DNA from: JAFDWI01 sp964544305
GTDB taxonomy: Bacteria > Actinomycetota > Acidimicrobiia > Acidimicrobiales > Iamiaceae
Assembly (NCBI GenBank): GCA_964544305.1
Contig: CAZJAZ010000010.1
Span: 1-61,807, forward strand
DNA: 61,807 nt
Reading direction: 5' to 3'
Part shown: positions 1-8,535 of the stretch, piece by piece
How the letters are laid out: each line of letters begins with the position of its first letter
Numbering within the stretch: position 1 is the stretch's first letter
The notes under the pieces: model-generated
Seen by the model: only the letters and a program-made list of their open reading frames with translations
Databases searched by the model: none
Told to the model about the DNA's origin: nothing
Made by a program: the position numbers and the translations under genes

Positions 1-460
1 TTGAATGATACGGGGTGTACTGCGCAATCGGTCCATACGCGTACAACCAAACGCTCAACGCGACCAGTACCACGCACAAGACACGCTTGCGGCCCTGTCG
101 CCAGGCTGCGACAAGCCATGTAGCGACTGCGAGCGATGTCGCCAATGCGGTTGCAAGCAATGCCCCAATGGGCGAAGGGGCAAACAACGTAAGTGGCAGC
201 GCCGTCCACCATTGTTGAAACGGGCCCGGATGATACAGGGTTGTCGCATGCGCGGTGGCGGTAGTCGCAGACGAATAAATCCCAATTAGCGGAGGGTGCG
301 CGCTCAACGTATCCAGTGAGCGGATCATTATCGTCGCGACATCGCCGAAAGGCATCCAGCCACCACGTGCAGCAACAATCGCTCCAACTACGGGCAGGCT
401 AATAAGCAACGTGCTTGCCGCGCACAGGACGCGTCGTAACGCGCTATTGGACTGGCGCAT
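1..460 (-). CDS. Glycosyltransferase-like polytopic membrane protein, N-terminal part
   Basis: An open frame starts at ATG 460-458 and runs off the left edge (153 residues visible). Its start directly abuts the stop codon of the upstream acyl-CoA synthetase (463-461), so the two are probably co-transcribed. The protein opens with a short basic head and a membrane segment (residues about 12-31). A polar loop follows with a motif IRSLDTLSAHPPLIGIYSS, then QQWWTALPLTLF and two further hydrophobic segments. That layout, a long first periplasmic loop after TM1, resembles GT-C type membrane glycosyltransferases or oligosaccharide polymerases, but no catalytic signature is within the visible part. 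The assignment to a family is a guess; that it is a real membrane gene is well supported by continuous hydrophobic, in-frame sequence. Confidence 0.6.
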   Translation of the reverse strand, partial: MRQSNSALRRVLCAASTLLISLPVVGAIVAARGGWMPFGDVATIMIRSLDTLSAHPPLIGIYSSATTATAHATTLYHPGPFQQWWTALPLTLFAPSPIGALLATALATSLAVATWLVAAWRQGRKRVLCVVLVALSVWLYAYGPIAQYTPYHS

Positions 461-1966
461 TCACATCTCGCCGGCGATGAGCTCCCGACGCAACACCTTG
501 CCCGATAAACCACGAGGTAGTTCATCAACGAACATGACTTTCTCGGGGCATTTGTAGCGGGCCAGACGTTCGGCACACCATCCGATGATCTCGTCTTCCT
601 CAACTGGGGCTGTCCCGTCAACGACCACATACGCCTTGACGGCTTCGCCTGAATAGGGGTGGGGAACTCCAATCACCGCACAACCCACCACGCTGGGATG
701 TTCAAGAAGTACGTCTTCGACCTCGGCAGGAAACACGTTGAAACCCGACACGATGATCAAATCTTTGACTCGGTCAACCAACGTGAGATTGCCGAGTTCG
801 TCTACAACGGCCATGTCGCCGGTACGCAGCCACCCTTGGGTGTCGAGTGCCGCGGCGGTGGCTTCCGCGTCCTGCCAGTAGCCAGAAAATACGTTTGGGC
901 CTTGAACCCAAACTTCGCCGACGTCACCAACCAATACGTCTTCTTGATCTGAGTCAACAACGCGCACATGCAATCCTGGTAACGGGCGCCCAACCGAGCC
1001 GATCTTGGGTTCGCCACCAATGGACGAGGTCACCACCGGTGAGGCCTCGGTCAATCCGTACCCTTCGTGAATGACAAGACCAAATCGTTCATTGATTTTG
1101 TCGGCGATCTCGGTGGGCAGGCGGTCCGCGCCTGACGTTGCAACCCGGACACCAGAAAATGCGCCCGGTGGAATGCCGGGCATGTTCGCCAGCGCCATCC
1201 ACATGGCGGGGACGCCAGGCACAACGGTGACACCACGTTCCGCAATCGTGGTCACCAACGACTGCGGATCAAAGCGTTCAACCAGCACAACGGAAGAACC
1301 TGTGGCAAAGGTGAGACCCAACACGACGGTCAGTCCGTAAATATGAAAAAGTGGGAGCACCGCGAGGCCCACGTCGGCACCGTCGGTCGGATTCGTGTCA
1401 ACCTGGAGGAGTTGTTCAACGTTGGCGTTGATGTTGCCATGTGACAAACAGGCAGCTTTGGGCCGACCTGCGGTTCCCGAAGTGAAGATCAACACCGCAA
1501 TGTCGTCAGGTTCCATGTCAACCATGGGCCGCGGGTCAGATTTGAGCAAGCTCGCAAGCGACACACCATCGGGACCCGGGTCTTCCTCACACGAAACGAT
1601 GACCTCAAGAGACTCGACCATTGAACGGTCAAGTGCTTCGACCGAACGTTTCGCCGACGGCCCGACAACCGCAACCTTGGCACCAACCGCATCCATTTCT
1701 CGTTCGAGTTCAACGGTTGGGCTCAATGGATTGAGCGGTGTCGCAACCGCGCCAAGGCCCAACGTGGCGAGATATGACACAACGAAGTACCAATTGTTTG
1801 CGCACACAATGGCGACACGGTCACCACGTTTGACTCCGAGTTCGCTGAACCCGCCTCGCAGCGCAGCGACTTGTTTGCGCAGTTCTCCGTAGGTGGTGTT
1901 CTTGCCTCGAGATACCAATGCAATCGCATCGTCGGGGTGGGATTCGATCATGCCCGCGAGATTCAC
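461..1966 (-). CDS. AMP-dependent acyl-CoA synthetase / long-chain fatty acid-CoA ligase family
   Basis: About 501 residues, the usual length of the acyl-CoA synthetase family, which activates a carboxylic acid through an acyl-adenylate and transfers it to CoA. Visible motifs: the nucleotide-binding loop FTSGTAGRPKAA, GYGLTEASP (A5), the TGD motif (A7) and the C-terminal LSGKVLRREL carrying the catalytic lysine. All are intact, so it should be active; the substrate cannot be read from sequence. The frame stays open further upstream to 2068, but the family N-terminus begins at VNLAGMIESHPDD. GTG 1966 is therefore preferred, which also leaves room for the divergent ABC gene starting at 2049. 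It is followed without a gap by a membrane glycosyltransferase-like gene. Confidence 0.85.
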   Translation of the reverse strand: MNLAGMIESHPDDAIALVSRGKNTTYGELRKQVAALRGGFSELGVKRGDRVAIVCANNWYFVVSYLATLGLGAVATPLNPLSPTVELEREMDAVGAKVAVVGPSAKRSVEALDRSMVESLEVIVSCEEDPGPDGVSLASLLKSDPRPMVDMEPDDIAVLIFTSGTAGRPKAACLSHGNINANVEQLLQVDTNPTDGADVGLAVLPLFHIYGLTVVLGLTFATGSSVVLVERFDPQSLVTTIAERGVTVVPGVPAMWMALANMPGIPPGAFSGVRVATSGADRLPTEIADKINERFGLVIHEGYGLTEASPVVTSSIGGEPKIGSVGRPLPGLHVRVVDSDQEDVLVGDVGEVWVQGPNVFSGYWQDAEATAAALDTQGWLRTGDMAVVDELGNLTLVDRVKDLIIVSGFNVFPAEVEDVLLEHPSVVGCAVIGVPHPYSGEAVKAYVVVDGTAPVEEDEIIGWCAERLARYKCPEKVMFVDELPRGLSGKVLRRELIAGEM

Positions 1967-2048
1967 GGCCTCTATGTTGCCTTGTCGGAGGGGTGTTATG
2001 CACGATGAGACCAAACTTTCTGTAAGAAATCGGCAACAATTGCATTCG

Positions 2049-2999
2049 ATGCCCAGCGACATCGCCATTCGAACTGAGAATTTGACCCGCTATTTCGGGG
2101 AACAACTAGCTCTCGACCGGCTAAGCATTGAAGTGCGCCAAGGCGAGGTGCTGGCGTTACTAGGACCAAACGGTGCTGGCAAGACGACGACCGTCCGCTT
2201 ACTCAACGGTGTGCTGGCGGCGCATCATGGCTCTGCCCAAGTGCTCGATATTGACCCAAGCGTTGATCCCAATGCGCTGCGGCGTCGCACCGGTGTTTTA
2301 ACCGAACACGCGGGGCTTGATGACCGGCTGACCGCAGCAGAAAACCTGTATGCGGTGGCGAGGATTCGAGGAATGGACGCGACCCTCGCCCGCACGCGTA
2401 TCGCAGAACTCCTCGAACGGTTTGGCATGGCGGACCGAGCGGACGTTCGAGTTGCAGGCGCGTCAACGGGGCAGCGCAAACGTATTGCGCTTGCCCGATC
2501 GCTCTTGCACGACCCCGAAGTTTTGTTCTTGGATGAACCAACATCGGGTCTTGACCCAAGTGCGATTCGTGACGTGGTTGATCTCATCAACTCATTGGCG
2601 GGGGAACACGGTCGGACCGTCGTGTTGTGCACACATTTTCTTGGCGAAGCCGATGAACTTGCTGATCGAATGGCGATCTTGCATCACGGGCAGCTTGAAG
2701 CGTTCGGGCGGCCGAGCGAGCTTGCCGCCCAGCTTTGGGAAGGCCAGCCCGCTTCGATCGAGGTTGACGAGTCCGAGGTGCTCCGAGCCGCGGACCTGGC
2801 CCGTTCAATTCGAGGGGTGCACGAGTTGAACGTGACACCGATGGGCCTTGGACTGCGCATCGACGAACGCCAAGTGCTCGCCCAGGTCGTCGCCGAGCTT
2901 GTCCACGCAAACATCAACGTGTACGCGGCGCAGCCGGGGAGCTATTCGCTGAGCGACGTGTATTTCGAAATTGAGTCTCGACGGGAGGCGAACGCATGA
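2049..2999 (+). CDS. ABC-2 type exporter, ATP-binding subunit (NatA/CcmA-like)
   Basis: A 316-residue ATPase that would energise the membrane subunit encoded immediately downstream. Walker A GPNGAGKTT is at residues 39-47, Walker B/D-loop FLDEPTSGLDP follows, and the switch histidine sits in LCTHFLGEADELADRM. The ABC signature reads ASTGQRKR rather than LSGGQ; the S-T-G variant is familiar in Na+/antibiotic-type ABC-2 exporters (NatA-like). The C-terminal ~80 residues form the regulatory extension seen in that subfamily. ATG 2049 is chosen because the homologous region begins at once (IAIRTENLTRYFG); upstream in-frame codons overlap the divergent synthetase. The stop overlaps the next start (ATGA at 2996). 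The exported substrate is unknown. Confidence 0.88.
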   Translation: MPSDIAIRTENLTRYFGEQLALDRLSIEVRQGEVLALLGPNGAGKTTTVRLLNGVLAAHHGSAQVLDIDPSVDPNALRRRTGVLTEHAGLDDRLTAAENLYAVARIRGMDATLARTRIAELLERFGMADRADVRVAGASTGQRKRIALARSLLHDPEVLFLDEPTSGLDPSAIRDVVDLINSLAGEHGRTVVLCTHFLGEADELADRMAILHHGQLEAFGRPSELAAQLWEGQPASIEVDESEVLRAADLARSIRGVHELNVTPMGLGLRIDERQVLAQVVAELVHANINVYAAQPGSYSLSDVYFEIESRREANA

Positions 3000-3811
3000 G
3001 CACACCGGTTGATTGGGGTGCGGTTCGCGCCGTGATCGCAAAAGACGTGACCGCGGTGAAACGTTCGAAAGCCGTTGTATTGCCCATGTTGCTGCTTCCC
3101 GCGGTCATGCTGCTTGGGTTGCCACTCGCCGTAGGGATCATTGCGGCAAACTCCCCTCCTGCGAACGTCGACCAGATGCTGTCGAGTGTTCCAGCCCATC
3201 TTGCCCAACCCATACTCGCACTCCCCGAACGTCAACAGGCCGTCGTGCTTGTCCTTGGCTACCTCATCGCACCGCTGTTCTTGATTGTGCCTCTCATGGT
3301 CTCTGCGGTGCTCGCAGCAGACGCGTTCGCGGGCGAAAAAGAGCGACGGACGATCGAAACCTTGTTGCATCTACCAATTTCTGACCGTGACTTGTATCTT
3401 GCGAAACTTCTCAGCGCCTTCATTCCAGCGGTCACAATCTCGTGGGTGGGTTTTGCGTGCTATCTCGTGATCGGCAACGCATCCGCGTGGCCGGTTATGC
3501 ACCGCATGTTTCTCCCCACCCGACTGTGGCTCGCGGTGATCTTCTGGCTGTCACCTGCGGTAGCCGCGTTCGGCTTGGGCATCATGGTGCGTGTTTCAGC
3601 GCGTGCAAAAACGTCACAGGAAGCAAACCAGCTCGGCGGCACCGTCATCTTGCCGTTGGTGCTCGCCATCGTTGCCCAAACGTCAATGCTGCTCTTGGCA
3701 GAACTGTGGGTGACATTGGTGATCGGCGCGGTGTTGTGGGCTGTTGCGATTTTGTTGAATTTGCGGGGCGCAAGCAGGTTTTCGCGCGATGCGTTGTCGT
3801 CGAAGCTCTGA
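2996..3811 (+). CDS. ABC-2 type exporter, permease subunit (NatB-like)
   Basis: A 271-residue integral membrane protein whose start overlaps the ATPase stop by four bases, so the pair is translationally coupled. It has about six membrane segments: one near residues 27-50, then a periplasmic loop, then several from ~85 onward. The ABC-2 coupling motif FAGEKERRTIETLLHLPIS lies after the second membrane segment; this motif is diagnostic for NatB/ABC-2 permeases. No substrate can be named. The gene ends 5 bases before a tiny convergent reading frame. Confidence 0.85.
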   Translation: MSTPVDWGAVRAVIAKDVTAVKRSKAVVLPMLLLPAVMLLGLPLAVGIIAANSPPANVDQMLSSVPAHLAQPILALPERQQAVVLVLGYLIAPLFLIVPLMVSAVLAADAFAGEKERRTIETLLHLPISDRDLYLAKLLSAFIPAVTISWVGFACYLVIGNASAWPVMHRMFLPTRLWLAVIFWLSPAVAAFGLGIMVRVSARAKTSQEANQLGGTVILPLVLAIVAQTSMLLLAELWVTLVIGAVLWAVAILLNLRGASRFSRDALSSKL

Positions 3812-3816
3812 CCTTT

Positions 3817-3915
3817 TCAGCTACTCATCATGACTAGCTGAATGGTGCCGGCAACCAGAATCATGGCGAGCAAGATGATGAGCGCGATGGTGGTGGCTGG
3901 CCGCATCCTTACCAT
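3817..3915 (-). CDS. Small single-pass membrane peptide (32 aa), hypothetical
   Basis: A 32-codon frame, too short for standard gene calling: a basic head MVRMRPATT, a 19-residue hydrophobic core (IALIILLAMILVAGTIQLV) and a short polar tail MMSS. That is the layout of a real membrane micropeptide rather than a random frame. It faces the ABC permease convergently and is divergent from the YbjN gene starting at 3946. No Shine-Dalgarno sequence is obvious. Function unknown; a second in-frame ATG at 3906 is possible. Confidence 0.35.
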   Translation of the reverse strand: MVRMRPATTIALIILLAMILVAGTIQLVMMSS

Positions 3916-3945
3916 TGTTCCAGGTACCGGTACATTCGTACCATT

Positions 3946-4392
3946 GTGAGCACGAGCAACGACCTTCATGACCAGGCAACCACGGTGGTTGACGCATGGT
4001 TAGCTGATCTGACAGCGAACCAGCCGGCGGTGCTCGCGGTGGAGTCGGATCACAATCGCCGATTTATCCGCGTGTCTGGTGACGAAAAGAGTGTGTTTAC
4101 GATTTGGCTGTTGATCGGCCAGCACACGTTGCACCACGAAACATTCGTGATGCCCGCACCAATTGAGAACATGGCCGAGTTTTACGCGCACTTATTGCAC
4201 CGTAATCATCAACTGCGTGGACTGGCGTTCACGATCGGAGCGGAGGACGCGATCTTCCTCGAAGGCCGCACACCGCTGGTGCATCTTGACCACGATGGTC
4301 TCGATGAGATCCTCGGTATGCACTTTGAAGCGGTCGAACGCTGCTTTCGAAGCGCAATGCGTATCGGCTGGCGTTCGATGTTTCGCGGGTAG
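3946..4392 (+). CDS. YbjN domain-containing protein
   Basis: A 148-residue soluble protein of the YbjN (sensory transduction regulator-like) family, small alpha/beta proteins related to type III secretion chaperones. Matching features are an early basic/aromatic strand (RRFIRVSGDEKSVFTIWLL), the central NMAEFYAHLLHRNHQLRG helix, and a tail helix ending in GWRSMFRG. Start is GTG 3946; the next start, proC, lies 9 bases past the stop, so the two probably share a transcript. The family often sits beside housekeeping enzymes in actinobacteria and has no defined biochemical role. Confidence 0.65.
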   Translation: MSTSNDLHDQATTVVDAWLADLTANQPAVLAVESDHNRRFIRVSGDEKSVFTIWLLIGQHTLHHETFVMPAPIENMAEFYAHLLHRNHQLRGLAFTIGAEDAIFLEGRTPLVHLDHDGLDEILGMHFEAVERCFRSAMRIGWRSMFRG

Positions 4393-4401
4393 GTTGAGGG
4401 C

Positions 4402-5187
4402 ATGACAGCGTTGATGATTATTGGTGGCGGCAAAATGGGAAGCGCTTTGCTCGCTGGATTGTTGCGAGCGAAATGGGCTGCGCCAGAGGACCTCTGCGTT
4501 GTAGAGCCCGACGAGCAGCGCGCCGAGGAAATCCGTCGCGACTTCACAGGTGTTGCGATCCATGCTGCTCCGGTTGCAGCGAAAGGCGCGATCTTGGCGA
4601 CAAAGCCTGCGACTATTCCTGATATTGCGCACACGGTTGGCGAGTTGGGTGCGCGTCGGATGGTTTCGATTGCCGCAGGGGTGCGGCTCGCGACCATCGA
4701 AGCGGTGGTGCCATCAACGTGCGCGGTGATTCGTGCCATGCCCAACACCCCGGCCTTGGTTGGGGTGAGTGCGACCGCGATTGCAGCGGGCACGAACGCC
4801 GCCGAAGAGGATCTGGCGTGGGCTTCAACGTTGTTGTCTGCGGTGGGCACGGTCGTCACGCTCAGCGAATCGCTCATTGACGCGGTCACCGGCTTATCGG
4901 GGTCGGGGCCAGCGTATGTGTTCTTGGTTGCCGAAGCACTGATCGATGCAGGCGTGCTCAACGGACTTGATCGGGCCACTTCGCAGGCGTTGGCAACCCA
5001 AACATTGCTCGGTGCCGCCACCCTCTTGGCACAAGACGGAGCAGTAGCCGCGGACCTGCGGGCGGCCGTTACCTCTCCGGGGGGAACCACTGCGGCCGGA
5101 CTCGCGGCGTTAGAACAAGCCGGGCTGCGCGCCGCGTTGCTTGATGCGGTGAGCGCGGCGACCGCGCGCTCAAAAGAGCTTGGTTAG
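4402..5187 (+). CDS. proC: Pyrroline-5-carboxylate reductase
   Basis: A 261-residue NAD(P)H-dependent reductase, last step of proline synthesis (1-pyrroline-5-carboxylate to proline). The N-terminal dinucleotide-binding loop is IIGGGKMGSALL, and the middle domain carries IRAMPNTPALVG and GLSGSGPAYVF. The C-terminal family signature is AVTSPGGTTAAGLAALEQ, where the substrate-binding helices lie. Length is normal (about 260-280). The gene is 9 bases downstream of the YbjN gene and ends 14 bases before the convergent mshA stop. Confidence 0.95.
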   Translation: MTALMIIGGGKMGSALLAGLLRAKWAAPEDLCVVEPDEQRAEEIRRDFTGVAIHAAPVAAKGAILATKPATIPDIAHTVGELGARRMVSIAAGVRLATIEAVVPSTCAVIRAMPNTPALVGVSATAIAAGTNAAEEDLAWASTLLSAVGTVVTLSESLIDAVTGLSGSGPAYVFLVAEALIDAGVLNGLDRATSQALATQTLLGAATLLAQDGAVAADLRAAVTSPGGTTAAGLAALEQAGLRAALLDAVSAATARSKELG

Positions 5188-5201
5188 CGCACCGTTTGGA
5201 T

Positions 5202-6419
5202 TCAGCGACAGGTTGCAGGAACTCGCGTGGCGAGATCCGCGTAGATGCGTCGCAGCCGCGCCGCGGTTGTCGACCACGTATACCCTCGGGCACGCTGTGC
5301 TGCTTGCGCTCCGATGTGTGCCGCGTAAGTCGGGTCGTCAAGAAAAGCGCTGATTGCTTGTGAAAACGCTACGGGATCGCGTTGTTCAACGAGGCGACCG
5401 GTTTGTCCGTCAACAATGAGCGAAGTCAACCCTCCAACAGCCGCCGCCACCACGGGGAGGCCACAGGCGGCGGCTTCGAGTGCAACCAACCCAAAAGACT
5501 CAGACCTGCTCGGCACGACCATCACGTTGGCGGCTCGGTAATAGGTCGACAGGGCATGATGCGGTTGCGGTGTAACCCATCGGATCGCGTCCTCAACCCC
5601 GACGCGTTGCGCCAATGCGCGACAGGCGGCCAATTCATCGATCCCTTCGACCCCACTGGGCCCACCAACCACAACGAGGACCGCATCTGGGTGAGTGTGT
5701 CGCACGTGCGCGAGCGCGCCGATCGCAACTTGAAGCCCTTTGAGGGGCTGGACTCGTCCAACAAACAACAACACCGGTACATCGGCGGGAAGATCGAGTG
5801 CATGCCGAGCACCAACCCGGTTGCCTGGCGAAAAGAACGCGTGGTCAACACCGGGCGGCACGATCTCAATGCGTGCGGGATCAGCACCATAGAAAGCTTC
5901 AAGTTGTTTCGCTTCGGTTGCACACGAAGCGGTAATCGCATCAGAACATGCAATAACTTTGGCTTCGGCATCGATGCGGCGCTGGGGCTCAAGGTCGCCG
6001 GTTGCGGCTTTCACTCGCGCCAACGTGTGAAACGTCGACACAAGCGGAACGCTCAACTCATGTTTGAGTCGGTGCCCAACCTCGCCAGAAAGCCAGTAGT
6101 TGGCGTGCAGTACGTCAACGGGATCTTGAGCGAGCCGGCCTGCGACCTGATCGGTGAACTCGTCAACGATTTCAGGCAGTTTTTCTTTGGGTAGATCTGA
6201 TGGCCCCGCATCGACATGGATAACTCGCACCCCGGGTTCAACGTCGACGATTTCGTCAAGATCATCAGCCCATCGTCGAACGTACACGCGGCATTGCACC
6301 CCGGCGTGCGCGAGCGACGAAACGAGTTCACGCACAAATACATTCATACCGCCGCTGTCGCCCGAACCTGGCTGCAACAAGGGCGAGGTGTGGAGCGAGA
6401 TCACCCCGAGCGACGACAT
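5202..6419 (-). CDS. mshA: D-inositol 3-phosphate glycosyltransferase (mycothiol biosynthesis)
   Basis: A 405-residue GT4 retaining glycosyltransferase with a GT-B fold. MshA joins UDP-GlcNAc to inositol 3-phosphate, the first committed step of mycothiol synthesis. The N-terminus SLHTSPLLQPGSGDSGGMNV is the MshA-type acceptor/donor loop, NYWLSGEVG follows, and the C-terminal domain holds FVGRVQPLKG, GGPSGVEGI and the E-x7-E region SESFGLVALEAAACGLPV. ATG 6419 is one base past the XRE stop and fits the family N-terminus, although the frame stays open to 6593. A mycothiol-type protein at 18963 fits a mycothiol-making host. A different GT4 substrate cannot be fully excluded. Confidence 0.85.
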   Translation of the reverse strand: MSSLGVISLHTSPLLQPGSGDSGGMNVFVRELVSSLAHAGVQCRVYVRRWADDLDEIVDVEPGVRVIHVDAGPSDLPKEKLPEIVDEFTDQVAGRLAQDPVDVLHANYWLSGEVGHRLKHELSVPLVSTFHTLARVKAATGDLEPQRRIDAEAKVIACSDAITASCATEAKQLEAFYGADPARIEIVPPGVDHAFFSPGNRVGARHALDLPADVPVLLFVGRVQPLKGLQVAIGALAHVRHTHPDAVLVVVGGPSGVEGIDELAACRALAQRVGVEDAIRWVTPQPHHALSTYYRAANVMVVPSRSESFGLVALEAAACGLPVVAAAVGGLTSLIVDGQTGRLVEQRDPVAFSQAISAFLDDPTYAAHIGAQAAQRARGYTWSTTAARLRRIYADLATRVPATCR

Positions 6420-6420
6420 G

Positions 6421-6858
6421 TCAGGCGTCAGCTTCGTCCATGCCGCCGATGCTGTCATCTCCCTCATCGCCTGGCGCGTCGCTTTGTCCGGGCTGGTTCT
6501 CGTCAACCTGTTCCGATCGGAACATCTCATACAATTGCACGAGCGCCCGTTTTTGTTCATCGGTGAGATCGTTCGACCGACGGATTTCTGCAATCAAGTC
6601 AGCCGGTGCACCGGGTTCGTCAAGGATTCCGGCTCGCACGTAGAGCGTTTCGGCGCTGATATGTAAGGCGGATGCAATCTGACGCAGAATCTCTGCGGAC
6701 GGTTTGCGCAGGCCACGTTCGATCTGGCTGAGATACGGATTCGAGATCCCCGCCATTTCTGAAAGTTTCCGCAACGACAACTGCCCAACGTGGCGCTGGT
6801 CACGAATAAATTCCCCAAGCTCGTGCCAGGTGTGCTCGATCTCGTCTTTGACCACCAT
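6421..6858 (-). CDS. XRE-family helix-turn-helix regulator
   Basis: A 145-residue DNA-binding protein. The HTH_3 domain occupies residues ~14-75: LSLRKLSEMAGISNPYLSQI is the helix-turn-helix, followed by ERGLRKPSAEILRQIASAL. The second half has a short helical region and a strongly acidic tail (DEGDDSIGGMDEADA). It sits between the RsiG-like gene (36 bases upstream) and mshA (1 base downstream), so it is probably part of one operon and may regulate it. A similar arrangement of a small HTH gene near mshA occurs in mycobacteria, as far as I recall. Its target sites were not identified. Confidence 0.8.
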   Translation of the reverse strand: MVVKDEIEHTWHELGEFIRDQRHVGQLSLRKLSEMAGISNPYLSQIERGLRKPSAEILRQIASALHISAETLYVRAGILDEPGAPADLIAEIRRSNDLTDEQKRALVQLYEMFRSEQVDENQPGQSDAPGDEGDDSIGGMDEADA

Positions 6859-6894
6859 CCCACGCTACGCATTTTTCACAGCGTCGCGCGAACT

Positions 6895-7482
6895 TCAGCT
6901 TTGCGCGATCACCGTGTCGATGTTTGCTTCTCCGACCCGGTAACGACGGGTCATCTCATCTTGAATGGCATCGATTCGTTCAAAGAGGCCACGGCGCATC
7001 GCGGAAACCTGGGCTTCAAACGCGATGAGATGCTCACGGGTGTTTGTCAACCATTCGTCGGTTACATGAGGAAGTTCGCTGAGGTGTGCTTCAACTTCCA
7101 TACCGGCGAGTTCTTCAACGAGCGCGCCATGAAGTTCGCCTGGGGCAAGGAATCGCGGCAAATGGCCTGCGCCCGGTGCATGGGTTCGTTCGCTCAGCAC
7201 CTCGGGGAGTTGTCCCACCAGTTGTTCAAGTTCGGTTGGGTCACCGCCCTCGGCTCGCCGTGCAATTTCGGTCGCCACAATGTCGATGCGACCTTGGGCA
7301 AGTCGGCGGAGATACGACAGTGACGTTTCAAGCCGTTGGCATCGTTCACGGGCCGAACGGAGACGGTCAAGTTCCCAGTTGGAAAGATCTGCAAGGAACG
7401 CGTCGCCAAGTATCTGATCGAGTTCGGAATCCAAGGGTGGCTCCTTGCAGCCGGTAGTGGTGTCATCGTAGTGGTTTGTCAT
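6895..7482 (-). CDS. RsiG-like c-di-GMP-binding anti-sigma factor
   Basis: A 195-residue helical protein. In Streptomyces, RsiG is an anti-sigma factor that holds the sigma factor WhiG when loaded with c-di-GMP, through the motif E-x3-S-x2-R-x3-Q-x3-D on each helix of a coiled coil. Here helix one carries an exact copy (E52, S56, R59, Q63, D67, within ETSLSYLRRLAQGRID). A second helix near the C-terminus carries E156, S160, R163, F167, D171, that is, the same pattern with Q replaced by F. The protein is therefore very likely of this family, with an altered second half-site. ATG 7482 overlaps the upstream stop (ATGA) and is preferred over the frame's earlier codon at 7521. The partner sigma factor is not in the window. 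Confidence 0.75.
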   Translation of the reverse strand: MTNHYDDTTTGCKEPPLDSELDQILGDAFLADLSNWELDRLRSARERCQRLETSLSYLRRLAQGRIDIVATEIARRAEGGDPTELEQLVGQLPEVLSERTHAPGAGHLPRFLAPGELHGALVEELAGMEVEAHLSELPHVTDEWLTNTREHLIAFEAQVSAMRRGLFERIDAIQDEMTRRYRVGEANIDTVIAQS

Positions 7483-8468
7483 GCATTTGCGGCGACGATT
7501 CCGGCTGCAATCGCCCAACATGGGGCAAGAAGCAGTAACGAATCGATTCGACGCAGCGCGTTCGCCCGAGTTGTGGCGTCAGGGAGTAGCGACGACGCAA
7601 CGATCTGTCCGAGTGGACAGAGCACGACTGCGCCACCGACAAAGGCCCATACCAACGCTCCGTGAAAAGGTGGGGCACCAACAATGGCTGCCGTGGCACC
7701 GACGAGGGCGATCATGATCGCACCTGCAATCGGACCTTCACCGAGTGTGCCAGCCCCAGACCCAACGAGAAAATCGCCCACGTCGAACGCGAGCGCGGTG
7801 GCAAGCAGAATCACCGCGGCACCAATCTCATAGCGGGTGACAAGCACGATGCTTGCACCGACCACTCCGACGGGCAGCGACGCTTGCAACACGAGCGCCA
7901 CCGATTGGGCCGCGTTCCTGTGTCGGGTTGCTTGGCTAAGTGAGCTCAATATCGCCGCGGCAATTGCACCGATGAGCGCCCCGCCAAGCACCTTCGCACC
8001 GAACATGGCCGATATGGCGACGCCCATTGCGATCAATGCAGCGGTTGTTCGCAGCACAATAGATCGGGGTTGGTGAATCCAGGCATCGGTGATCTGGAGT
8101 GCACTCACTCCTGCTGCGGCGCCAAAGAGCACGCCGATGAGTGGGAAATCTGACGCTGCTCGACCAATCGCGAGTGTTCCAAACACGGCGATGAACCACA
8201 GAATGCCCAGGCGCACGCGTGGGCCTTCAAGGTCGTAGGACACGCAGATGCGTCGGCCTTTTTTTGTTGCTCCAGGAATGAACGGGTCAGGGATCTTTTT
8301 GACTGAACGCTGCTGTTTGTTCGGTGCCGCTTTGGATGTCCTGTCCGATTTTGTGGTCGCCGCTTGGGCTTGCTTCTTGGAAGGAGGCCGGCCACGCAAT
8401 GCGCCGGTCACCGGTGTTGAACGATGCGCTTTCGCTCCCGTTTGAGGTCGTTGCGACGAACGGCTCAC
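7479..8468 (-). CDS. Polytopic membrane protein, weak phosphatidate cytidylyltransferase (CdsA)-like features
   Basis: A 329-residue protein starting at GTG 8468. The first ~75 residues are basic, rich in Lys/Gln/Ser/Thr and cytoplasmic in character. From residue ~85 there are eight or so hydrophobic segments. A late loop reads FDVGDFLVGSGAGTLGEGP, faintly like the D-x-G region of CDP-diglyceride synthases, but the full family signature (polar, Lys- and Ser-containing) is not present. I do not assign a function. Its stop overlaps the RsiG-like start by four bases, so the membrane protein and the c-di-GMP protein are translationally coupled and may work together. Confidence 0.6.
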   Translation of the reverse strand: MSRSSQRPQTGAKAHRSTPVTGALRGRPPSKKQAQAATTKSDRTSKAAPNKQQRSVKKIPDPFIPGATKKGRRICVSYDLEGPRVRLGILWFIAVFGTLAIGRAASDFPLIGVLFGAAAGVSALQITDAWIHQPRSIVLRTTAALIAMGVAISAMFGAKVLGGALIGAIAAAILSSLSQATRHRNAAQSVALVLQASLPVGVVGASIVLVTRYEIGAAVILLATALAFDVGDFLVGSGAGTLGEGPIAGAIMIALVGATAAIVGAPPFHGALVWAFVGGAVVLCPLGQIVASSLLPDATTRANALRRIDSLLLLAPCWAIAAGIVAANA

Positions 8469-8535
8469 GCGGCGGTCTCACAAAAGCGGGGTTTGTTCAC
8501 GAATATGGAGCGTACCCCGGTACCCTTGTTCGCCA

